Shown here piece by piece: positions 1-6,351 of a DNA stretch of 6,351 nt; position 1 is the stretch's first letter, and each line of letters begins with the position of its first letter. Made by a program: the position numbers and the translations under genes. Origin of the DNA: Bacillota bacterium (GTDB lineage: Bacteria > Bacillota > UBA994); assembly GCA_018725535.1 (NCBI GenBank), contig QLUS01000089.1, positions 1-6,351 of the forward strand. The letters are read 5' to 3'. The notes beneath the pieces were generated by a model. It searched no databases. It was given only the letters and a program-made list of their open reading frames with translations, and was not told where the DNA came from.

Positions 1-3000
1 TGGACGAAAGGGGCAAGCGTGGCCGATCTGGCAGCGGCCAACAAGTTGCTGAACGTCACCTCGCGCATCAAGCATGGACAGATGACCGACAGCGAACTGG
101 AGAAGCTGGGCAAGCTAGTCACGATTGTGGATGGCCGCGCTACTATCAACGAGGGGGTCTATGCGGTTCTGCAGCAGCGCGGCATGATCCCGCTGGATGA
201 GTTCCGCAAAGGCTTCACGTTCACCGAACTGCGCGAGCGCCCCATGACGGATGCCAAGCGGGCGCAACTCGGCAGGGAACGGGATGCTGAGCTGGTGGGC
301 GTGAAGGATGCCAAGGAACGTCGCGCCATCGAGCGCGAATACAAGGGTCTGCTGGAGGCGCCATCGGCCACCTACGAGGTGGAAGTGGAGTTCCCGGCCA
401 TGCCGGAACTGACGGCGGACGGCCACGTCTGGAAGATGTACAACGAGGTCCGGGCCACCATGGACCAGTCGGCTATCGACATACTGCTGGCAAACTATGC
501 TGCGGCCAAGGGCGAGCAGATGCAGGTGCAGACCGTTGCGCAAGTCCTCCTTGGACGGGAGTTGACCGACGACGACAAAAATTTCCTGCGACGTATCTCG
601 GCCGAGTTTCTCGCGCTGCGGCAGGTTGGCTCCACAATCGACCAGAAGGGGCAAATAATCATCACGCCCGAGGCCGAGGACCGCGCCCAGAAGCTGATCG
701 CCTCATGGAATGAGGCGCTGCTTGCCCGTGATCGCGACAAGTACGAGGCGCTGCTGGGCGAGTTCTTCGAGGGCGCGGCCTACGACGATGTGGTTGCTGG
801 TATCGACGCGCTCAAAGCGGGTAGCAAGATTCCCAGACAGGGGCAGGAACGCTTCGCCGTCCAGCAGGCAATCCAGAGTCTGGCGTTGACTGAGACCAAC
901 AAAATCGACAGCGAAATGTTCGCCAAGCGATCCATCGCGGGCGGCTACGTTCCGTTCGGTCGTGAAGGCCTATGGCAGGTGCGCATCCAGGCGGTGGACC
1001 CCAAGACCGGTCGGGTGCTCAAGGTCAGTGAAGAATATCGTCGCCACCTCATGTTCGTGCAGGTAGACAACCGGGCCGAGGCCGAGCGCATCGCTAATGA
1101 CACCAACGAAATGTTTGGTGAAGCCCGTGAGGGGGGTGTGTTCGACATGGAGACGGTAGAGGACGGCGAGCACCAGGTGCGCTCGGTGCGCCTCGTGGCG
1201 CAGCCTGAGACTGCACGGGGAACTGTCACTGCCCCGACTGTGGTCAACCTCAATGACGTAGTACAGACCCTCATCCACTTCGGCGTGAGCGTCACCCCGG
1301 CAGAACGCAAGCGCCTGATTGTCGGCATGACTCGGCAAAACGCCCGGGCACGTGCTCGCCTGCAACGCCTGGGTACTCCGGGCCAAGACCCCAACACAGT
1401 GAAATATGTCTCCAAGCACCTGGAGTCCACGGCATCCGTAGTGGCTCGCAAGACCAACCGCTGGCTAATAGACAAACTGTATACCGATGGCGACCCCGAG
1501 AGCGAGCGTCTGTGGCGTGGCGATCAGGTGGAATACGACCGCCGCAAGGCTGCCTGGGAAGCTGCGCAAAAGACCCCCGGCGTGCCGGAGGCTGTGCAGC
1601 TCGCAGCTAAGCGTGAACTCGATGACTACCACTGGTCCTACGTGGTGAAAGAGTCGCCCATAAAGGCAAACCGATACAAGGACCGTGGCCGTAGGCTGAT
1701 AGAGTTCCTTGATGCACAGGCCGATGTGGAGTTCACCGACTTCGCGTCCGGTGAAATGGCATCCACGCTGCGCACGGCAACTACGTTCGCCCAACTGGGG
1801 GGGTCACTCGCCACAGGCATGCTTAACGTGATCGCCCTGACCACTAACGTACTGCCCTCCATGGCCGGGTACAACAATAAGAATGGCTTTGGCGGCGGCT
1901 ACGGCTGGGCGCATTCCTCTATGGCCTTGACCCATGCTCTCAGCGCCGTGAAGAACCCGGCACAAAGCAATGTGAGGTTCTGGAACGATCTGCTGGCGAG
2001 TCCCAAGAAGCTGAAAGCATCGGGCTTCACCGAGACCGAGGCCCGGTTCATGCAGAAAGAAGTGTCCGCTGGCTCCATGCAGGCTGCGTTGTTCAACGCG
2101 CTGCTCGGTAGTTCCAGGGGCAGAGTGACTTCCGGCTGGGGGCAGGCGGCTGCGAAAACATGGATGGGCCTGTTTACCTACACCGAACAAGCCGCTCGAC
2201 GCGCAACGGGTCTAGCGGTATTCCGGCTAGAGTATGACCGCGCCTTACAAGAGGGCAAAGCCATGGGGCTGGGGGGTGAAGCGCTCACCGAGTTTGCTTT
2301 CGGTAAAGCCGACTACGCCGCCGTGAACATGATCGACAACACGCTGGGCGAGTACCCCATGTTCAACCGGCCGGCGTTCTTCCGGGGGGATGTTCGGCAG
2401 TTCATGTTCATGTATATGATGTTCCCCGTCAACACGGTCCAAATGCTGGCAGCTCTGCCCCGCAAGGAGCAGTTGCTGGCCCTGGGCATTCTCGTTTCGC
2501 TGGCCGGCCTCAAGGGTCTGCCGTTTGCCGAGGATTTGATGGACCTTGCTGACACCATTGCCCAGGGGCTAGGCTTCGCCCCAGGCCGTTTCTGGAAGGG
2601 TACAGCAGAGCGGACGTTGACCGAAGCACTGGACGCCGTTGCTCCGGGTATGACACCTGTGTTGTGGCGTGGAGTGCTCAACAACTTCCTGCCTGCCAAC
2701 GTGGCAGATCGTGTGTCACTGTCGGACATAGTTCCCGGCACCGGTATGGGGCTTCCCAACGCCGACATTGGGCGCGAACTGATAGAGATCGCCGGGCCGA
2801 TAGCTTCATTCCTGCAAGGCTCCATCGTCACGGCCGGCAACATTGCCAAGTATGGGCTGGAGACGGTTGGGCTGAAGGATGACACCACCACCTTCACCGG
2901 CATCCTGCGCGAGTCGCCTGTTACCATGCTCCGCGCCATGGGCGACATCCGGGCGTATACCTCAGCCGGCGCCATCGTGAACCAAAAGGGGTACGTGGTC

Positions 3001-3390
3001 AGCGAAAATCTGCACTGGGGTACTTACCTCACCCGGGCGCTGGGGTTCTTTCCATCCGCAGCGGTGCAAGAGAACGACGTTGTGCGCGTAGCTGTCCGGC
3101 TGGGCAACTACCAGCGGGACATCGCAGCAACATATCGTGGGATGTATGTCTCGGCCCGCCTCGCTGGGGACGCCGACCGTGCGCAGGCTGCGGTGGACAT
3201 GGTACGTGAATGGAACGAGGCAGCCCGGGGCACCGGATTGGAGATCAGGAACTTCATACGGTCAGCCAACCGCGCATTGCGAGAAGCGCGGCGCCCTGCG
3301 TCTGAGCGGTACATGCGATCCGCTCCCATGGCGATGCGTCCCGAAACGGAACGCATCCAGTCCTTGTTCGGACTGGAGGAGGACGGCTAG
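1..3390 (+). CDS. Giant phage PLxRFG-type protein, C-terminal part (cut by left edge)
   Basis: The frame is open from base 1 to the TAG at 3388-3390. A GTG at 19-21 preceded by AAAGGGG could be a start, but proteins of this type are usually much longer, so I treat it as 5'-partial. Residue numbers count from that GTG. Residues ~70-110 form a highly charged, probably helical stretch. Residues ~307-321 contain a GGYVPFGREGLWQV segment, which aligns with the YxPLxRFGxxxV signature of large phage PLxRFG proteins, with L to F and F to E changes. Residues ~593-615 and ~819-836 are hydrophobic (LGGSLATGMLNVIALTTNVL; LLALGILVSLAGLKGLPF) and could be membrane-active. An FNRPAFFRG block (~782-790) and a Met/Phe-rich segment (~795-811) fit my recollection of the conserved C-terminal half of this family. 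The C-terminus is Arg-rich. Established: such proteins are large phage proteins, some attached to DarB-like or lysozyme domains. Inferred: an internal virion or DNA-ejection protein. No catalytic motif is visible here, so the precise role is unknown. Confidence 0.88.
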   Translation, partial: WTKGASVADLAAANKLLNVTSRIKHGQMTDSELEKLGKLVTIVDGRATINEGVYAVLQQRGMIPLDEFRKGFTFTELRERPMTDAKRAQLGRERDAELVGVKDAKERRAIEREYKGLLEAPSATYEVEVEFPAMPELTADGHVWKMYNEVRATMDQSAIDILLANYAAAKGEQMQVQTVAQVLLGRELTDDDKNFLRRISAEFLALRQVGSTIDQKGQIIITPEAEDRAQKLIASWNEALLARDRDKYEALLGEFFEGAAYDDVVAGIDALKAGSKIPRQGQERFAVQQAIQSLALTETNKIDSEMFAKRSIAGGYVPFGREGLWQVRIQAVDPKTGRVLKVSEEYRRHLMFVQVDNRAEAERIANDTNEMFGEAREGGVFDMETVEDGEHQVRSVRLVAQPETARGTVTAPTVVNLNDVVQTLIHFGVSVTPAERKRLIVGMTRQNARARARLQRLGTPGQDPNTVKYVSKHLESTASVVARKTNRWLIDKLYTDGDPESERLWRGDQVEYDRRKAAWEAAQKTPGVPEAVQLAAKRELDDYHWSYVVKESPIKANRYKDRGRRLIEFLDAQADVEFTDFASGEMASTLRTATTFAQLGGSLATGMLNVIALTTNVLPSMAGYNNKNGFGGGYGWAHSSMALTHALSAVKNPAQSNVRFWNDLLASPKKLKASGFTETEARFMQKEVSAGSMQAALFNALLGSSRGRVTSGWGQAAAKTWMGLFTYTEQAARRATGLAVFRLEYDRALQEGKAMGLGGEALTEFAFGKADYAAVNMIDNTLGEYPMFNRPAFFRGDVRQFMFMYMMFPVNTVQMLAALPRKEQLLALGILVSLAGLKGLPFAEDLMDLADTIAQGLGFAPGRFWKGTAERTLTEALDAVAPGMTPVLWRGVLNNFLPANVADRVSLSDIVPGTGMGLPNADIGRELIEIAGPIASFLQGSIVTAGNIAKYGLETVGLKDDTTTFTGILRESPVTMLRAMGDIRAYTSAGAIVNQKGYVVSENLHWGTYLTRALGFFPSAAVQENDVVRVAVRLGNYQRDIAATYRGMYVSARLAGDADRAQAAVDMVREWNEAARGTGLEIRNFIRSANRALREARRPASERYMRSAPMAMRPETERIQSLFGLEEDG
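3270..3377. repeat. Cluster of four inverted repeats at the convergent gene end
   Basis: Four perfect inverted repeats follow one another in the last ~40 codons of the plus-strand gene. (1) CCGCGC 3270-3275 with GCGCGG 3286-3291. (2) GAGCGG 3304-3309 with CCGCTC 3320-3325. (3) GATGCGT 3333-3339 with ACGCATC 3351-3357, extended inside, past a C/A mismatch, by CCG-AAA-CGG. (4) TCCAGTCC 3356-3363 with GGACTGGA 3370-3377 around a 6-base loop. Repeats 3 and 4 overlap by two bases. The cluster lies immediately 3' of the minus-strand gene's stop as well, so it could fold in either transcript. There is no U-tract directly after any of them; the nearest plus-strand T run is TTTT at 3402-3405. The two shorter pairs could be chance in GC-rich coding DNA; the two longer ones are less likely to be. 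Confidence 0.5.
3387..3390. other. Overlapping convergent stop codons in one CTAG
   Basis: The plus-strand gene ends with TAG at 3388-3390 and the minus-strand gene ends with TAG read from 3389 to 3387. Both use the same palindromic CTAG, so the coding regions overlap by 4 bases and the transcripts must each run into, or end within, the opposite gene. Confidence 0.95.
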
Positions 3391-6254
3391 GGCACCACCA
3401 CTTTTAACTGGTTGTAGATCAAGTCGTCAATGGCTTGGTCCCCATCAGTGAGGATGTCCTGTAGCCGGGGATGCTTGAGGTTGATCCCAATCACGTAGGA
3501 CTGGCCCAGTTTGAGGTGCGTGTTCTTGGCGAGATATGCCTTGTTGGTTTTCGGCGTGACAATAATTCCTTCTCCAGCAAGGTCCGTCATGAAGGACCTG
3601 TAATCTGCGCCGCGTGTGGATAGCCACTTGCGAAAGTGGACACGGTCCACCATGAGGACTCCCCTGGTAATTACCTCAGTGCTAGTTTTGCGATAGAGGT
3701 CAAACCGAACCCTGATCTCGCCTTGGGGTATAAGGGTGTGATCCATGACAGGTTTCTGGCTGCCGGTGTGAAATATCCGTACCTGTGCCTTAGCCATTTG
3801 ATTGAGGTATTCCGACAGCAGGTCGAAGGCATCAATCTTGAACTCGGCCACACTACGCCGGATGGAGCCGAGTTGCGCCAGTACCCACTCGATCCCCGCC
3901 CCGTGGTCAAACGCGATCAAGCCCCAGTCCTTCGCCATCCTCGCTGCCAGATCAGCAAGGACGAGGGCTTGTTCCCAGAATCGTTCCTCGCCTGAAAAGT
4001 GGGATTTATGCCTGGCCTGGAAACTGCTGGTGGCCTCGGCAATGGCTGCACGAACACCGGCCTCGCCCATTTCCAGCAGACGGGTCACGAACTCACGCCC
4101 CACATGGCCGTAGTTATTGGTGATGAACTCATAGATTCTCCGCCCCGCCGTACTGTTACGAGTGAAGAGGCTACTGGACGGGACGCTGACCTCAAGGATG
4201 CGGGCAATCTGGGCATCGGTGTCCAGGCCACTAGCAATAAGTTTAGAGTTCATCGATTTGTTGGTCGAGACGATCACAGGCATCGCCCATGTCTTGGCTT
4301 CCCGCTCCTCAGCCCTGCGATCAAGCCGCGCCTTGTCCCGACCCTGACTGACCCAGTAGAGGAAGTCACCCACTTCCATGTCAGCCATCAGCGTTACTTC
4401 GTCAATGGTCATGGGCATGTGGGAATACAGACCCATGCGGCTGAACAGGGTATTCTGCGTGAACTTGGCAGCAAAGTGCAGCCTCTCGGGATCGCCGTAG
4501 ATAGACTGCACCCACATCTGGGCCAGGGATTTGCCGCCCCCTGTAGGGCCATACAGCGAAACAGTCAAACCCTTCAGGCCAGTGAACGCATACAAAGGCG
4601 CAGAGAAGCCCACGGCAAGCGCGAACATGTGTGCTCGTAGGTCAGCTTTGGCAACCAGGGAAGTGAAATTTACCCATGCGTCTCGCGACCCTGCGGTGCC
4701 CCATAGTTCGTGCCCCATTCGGGCAGTGGCGGATGTGAGACTCACAGAAGCCTGGCTGACGGACCCGTCAGCTTCGCGGCGCAGAACCGTGTCGCCAATC
4801 ACGAACTGAGAGAAGTTCTCCTTCCACCCCATCGTGGCGTAGAGATTGGTCATGGCGCGTTTCTGCCGTAGCTCGTCCATGTATGAGCGCAGCATGATTT
4901 GAAAATACTCCGTTTGTCTTTCCGAGGTGAGAACAATCCCCTGGTCTGCGATGTTGGTTGTGAAGTCCTTGATTCGTGGCTTGGTCAGATCGGCCTGACG
5001 CATCACGAGTTCCTGCCACCCCTTGTGCTGCCGATACCAGTGAAACAGGACCACTTCGTAGCCCAGTGATTCATCCTGGCCATAGGACACAGGATAAAGG
5101 TCAAAAGGGGTCACATCTATGTCGGTATCGTCCACCGTCAGCACGATCCCCTTAGCTGTGCGCTTGAACCCGCGAGGCATCGGTATATCCGTGGCTACAT
5201 GCTGTGGGGCATCTTGCGCCGGGGCAACTTCGGTGTACTGTACACCCAGCCGAGCAGGAGAGCCGATCTTGTCTTTGTACTTGCACCCTTTACATCCACC
5301 GGGGCGCAACTCGTTGAACTTGCTGCACGTCGTAGGGCCGATAGTAGCGCTCTTCCACTGGTTAAGTTTGCGTAGTGTCGTGTCAGCATTGTAGCCCGGA
5401 TGGTTCTCGGACCACGCAATGGCTACTTCCTCCGGTTCGGTGCAGTACGCAGCCACACCAAGCATGCCGTACCAAAACGGCTCGTTTACACTGACCTGGT
5501 TCTTCACACCCCAGTTGATCTGCTGGCACTTGACCATCACCACAGCGCCAACAGCAGGAGGAAAATCGGCAACCACGACAAGAGCCTGCGCCAATGCGCT
5601 AGCGCTATTGGTTGCTTGCCGCCGGTCCGCAGGAAGGATCTGTGGCCCTACGAGGTACGCATCAAGCGCAGCAGCTATTACTTTGACTGCCGCCGGAACA
5701 GTGTCCACCAGCAACCGCACCCGCACGCCATTCTTAGGGTTGGTCGTACCAACAGGACGCAGCACCCGGGCACTATCCGCCGGGACTGCCGTGTCTACCT
5801 CGAAGCCTTTGTCCTTGGCCGCTGTTTTTAGCGCATTCGCCAGGGGTCGCCATTGCTGTGGCGCGAGATCAGCGGATAGTACCCAGTACACATGCAGGCC
5901 GTTGCCTGAATGCACGACCATGGGCTTGGGCAGCCCTGTAGCGATGACGAATCTACCAAGGGCCAGCAGCCCTTCCTTCCAGGATGGGAACGGCTTGCCT
6001 TCCCCACAATCCACGTCCAGTACCAGCACTCGCGTGGCTCTGACGTTATCCTGCTTGCGGCTTCCTTTCTCTACGAAACTGGAGATTGCGAAGTATGTGT
6101 TGTTGCCCCGCTGGTCGGATGCAACCACCGCCTTTGCGAGATCATCTACCGATATGAAGAAGCCCTGCCTCGGCGGTTGTCCCGCGTTGATAACCGTTGT
6201 GACGTAGAACCCATCTGTCGGTAGAACCCGCTGAAGAAAATGCAGCGTGTCCAT
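3387..6254 (-). CDS. Phage replication primase-helicase (AEP-like primase + DUF927 P-loop helicase)
   Basis: A complete 955-residue protein. The ATG at 6254-6252 is the only plausible start: the in-frame TAA at 6296-6294 lies just upstream with no start codon between. Residues ~1-190 resemble an archaeo-eukaryotic primase (AEP) fold as in RepB-type primases: LVLDVDCG (D80, D82; metal ligands), HSGNGLHVYW (H121), and LRPVGTTNPK (~165-174; nucleotide binding). Residues ~235-335 form a PriCT-like linker with C243, C310, C321 and C324, a candidate zinc site. Residues ~365-720 match the DUF927 helicase-like family: Walker A GPTGGGKS (569-576), Walker B MTIDEV (D618, E619), sensor-like VIVSTNKS (N665) and an Arg at R685 (QIARILEV). 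Residues ~840-930 are a smaller conserved-looking region, perhaps DNA-binding. The expected role is primer synthesis coupled to ATP-driven unwinding at the phage replication fork or origin. The catalytic residues expected by eye are present, so it appears intact. Primase and helicase activities are inferred from motifs. The gene is convergent with the giant protein gene and follows another minus-strand gene by 45 bases. Confidence 0.93.
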   Translation of the reverse strand: MDTLHFLQRVLPTDGFYVTTVINAGQPPRQGFFISVDDLAKAVVASDQRGNNTYFAISSFVEKGSRKQDNVRATRVLVLDVDCGEGKPFPSWKEGLLALGRFVIATGLPKPMVVHSGNGLHVYWVLSADLAPQQWRPLANALKTAAKDKGFEVDTAVPADSARVLRPVGTTNPKNGVRVRLLVDTVPAAVKVIAAALDAYLVGPQILPADRRQATNSASALAQALVVVADFPPAVGAVVMVKCQQINWGVKNQVSVNEPFWYGMLGVAAYCTEPEEVAIAWSENHPGYNADTTLRKLNQWKSATIGPTTCSKFNELRPGGCKGCKYKDKIGSPARLGVQYTEVAPAQDAPQHVATDIPMPRGFKRTAKGIVLTVDDTDIDVTPFDLYPVSYGQDESLGYEVVLFHWYRQHKGWQELVMRQADLTKPRIKDFTTNIADQGIVLTSERQTEYFQIMLRSYMDELRQKRAMTNLYATMGWKENFSQFVIGDTVLRREADGSVSQASVSLTSATARMGHELWGTAGSRDAWVNFTSLVAKADLRAHMFALAVGFSAPLYAFTGLKGLTVSLYGPTGGGKSLAQMWVQSIYGDPERLHFAAKFTQNTLFSRMGLYSHMPMTIDEVTLMADMEVGDFLYWVSQGRDKARLDRRAEEREAKTWAMPVIVSTNKSMNSKLIASGLDTDAQIARILEVSVPSSSLFTRNSTAGRRIYEFITNNYGHVGREFVTRLLEMGEAGVRAAIAEATSSFQARHKSHFSGEERFWEQALVLADLAARMAKDWGLIAFDHGAGIEWVLAQLGSIRRSVAEFKIDAFDLLSEYLNQMAKAQVRIFHTGSQKPVMDHTLIPQGEIRVRFDLYRKTSTEVITRGVLMVDRVHFRKWLSTRGADYRSFMTDLAGEGIIVTPKTNKAYLAKNTHLKLGQSYVIGINLKHPRLQDILTDGDQAIDDLIYNQLKVVVP

Positions 6255-6257
6255 GCG

Positions 6258-6270
6258 CCCCTGTTTTCCT
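6258..6270 (-). promoter_or_regulatory. Weak ribosome binding site region of the primase-helicase
   Basis: The 16 bases before the ATG on the minus strand read AGGAAAACAGGGGCGC. Two imperfect Shine-Dalgarno candidates are present: AGGA, 12 bases from the ATG (rather far), and AGGGG, 3 bases from it (rather close). Neither is ideal, which suggests modest translation or a contribution from the adjacent hairpin or from coupling to the upstream gene. The in-frame stop at 6296-6294 and lack of other start codons fix the start independently of this site. Confidence 0.4.
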
Positions 6271-6271
6271 G

Positions 6272-6295
6272 AACGGGGGGATCGCTCCCCCCGTT
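6272..6295 (-). other. Perfect 10-bp GC-rich hairpin in the intergenic gap before the primase-helicase
   Basis: On the minus strand AACGGGGGGA is followed by GCGA and then by UCCCCCCGUU, giving a 10-bp perfect stem with six consecutive G-C pairs. The loop, GCGA, fits the GNRA class of stable RNA tetraloops only in the minus-strand transcript; on the plus strand it reads UCGC. The hairpin starts 4 bases after the stop of the upstream gene and ends 17 bases before the primase-helicase ATG, just before the AGGA. No run of U follows it in either direction, so it is not a canonical intrinsic terminator. It may act as a leaky terminator, an RNase processing or mRNA 3'-end stabilising element, or a translational control element. 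Confidence 0.6.
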
Positions 6296-6299
6296 ATGA

Positions 6300-6351
6300 C
6301 TATTTCCGGTTCAGCAGTGCCAAAAGACGCTGCTTGCGCTGTTTTTGGTCT
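6300..6351 (-). CDS. C-terminal tail of an upstream minus-strand gene (partial, unknown function)
   Basis: Read on the minus strand, the frame is open from the right edge to a TAG at 6302-6300 and gives DQKQRKQRLLALLNRK followed by stop. The tail is basic and likely helical, which is a common way for a small DNA-binding or replication protein to end, but 16 residues are too few to assign a family. It would lie directly upstream of the primase-helicase on the same strand, with a 45-base gap carrying a strong hairpin, so the two could be co-transcribed. The alternative is that this is chance open frame in a longer untranslated leader. The dense packing of the rest of the window and the plausible composition favour a real gene end. 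Confidence 0.5.
   Translation of the reverse strand, partial: DQKQRKQRLLALLNRK

Noticed and set aside
19..21. GTG preceded by AAAGGGG as the true start of the giant protein
   Set aside because: Possible, but the frame is open to the window edge, the sequence there does not look like a protein N-terminus, and proteins of this family are normally far longer. Sequence to the left would decide it.
1797..1803. Run of seven G, considered as a programmed frameshift site
   Set aside because: The reading frame continues without a break through the run (Leu-Gly-Gly-Ser) and downstream for over 500 codons with family-like sequence, so no frameshift is needed and no alternative product is evident.
115..2975. 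Many antisense open frames of 65-220 codons inside the plus-strand giant gene
   Set aside because: They lie wholly opposite a long gene with recognisable family motifs, have shadow-like composition rich in Arg, Ser and His, and show no motif. Long antisense frames are expected in GC-rich coding DNA.
3636..6224. Plus-strand open frames (up to 262 codons) opposite the primase-helicase gene
   Set aside because: The minus strand has a full set of primase and helicase motifs in one frame; the plus-strand frames show no recognisable domain and overlap one another in different frames.
6272..6295. Hairpin as a standard Rho-independent terminator
   Set aside because: There is no U-tract after the stem on either strand: the minus strand continues CAGGAAAACAGGGG and the plus strand ATGACTATTTCC.
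1..6351. CRISPR array, tRNA, IS element or toxin-antitoxin pair
   Set aside because: No spaced direct repeats, cloverleaf-like sequence, transposase motifs or small paired genes were seen; almost all the DNA is accounted for by the two large coding regions.

Overview
The window looks like a piece of a tailed-bacteriophage or prophage genome, probably infecting a bacterium of moderately high GC. Two very large, tightly packed genes fill almost all of it. One encodes a giant phage protein of the PLxRFG type. The other encodes a phage/plasmid-style primase fused to a DUF927-type helicase. No rRNA, tRNA, CRISPR array, insertion sequence or bacterial housekeeping gene is visible. The host cannot be named from the sequence alone.

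Layout: positions 1-3390 (+) hold the C-terminal ~1,125 residues of the giant protein, very likely cut by the left edge. Positions 3387-6254 (-) hold a complete 955-residue primase-helicase transcribed toward it. The two genes are convergent and their stop codons overlap in one palindromic CTAG, so no DNA lies between them. The last ~40 codons of the plus-strand gene contain a run of four inverted repeats, which may mark where the two convergent transcripts end. To the right of the primase-helicase start is a 45-base gap with a perfect 10-bp GC-rich hairpin. Beyond it is the C-terminal tail of another minus-strand gene that runs off the right edge.

How the parts fit: the minus-strand genes look like part of a replication module. 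The protein combines a primase-like polymerase domain, a cysteine cluster, a P-loop helicase domain and a C-terminal accessory region. The plus-strand gene looks like part of a virion/ejection module. The window would then be the seam where two phage modules meet head-on. I see no clear evidence of a wholly new system. The points most worth a second look are the shared stop, the hairpin cluster at the convergent end, the hairpin with a GNRA loop before the primase gene, the altered PLxRFG motif, and the DUF927 fusion itself.
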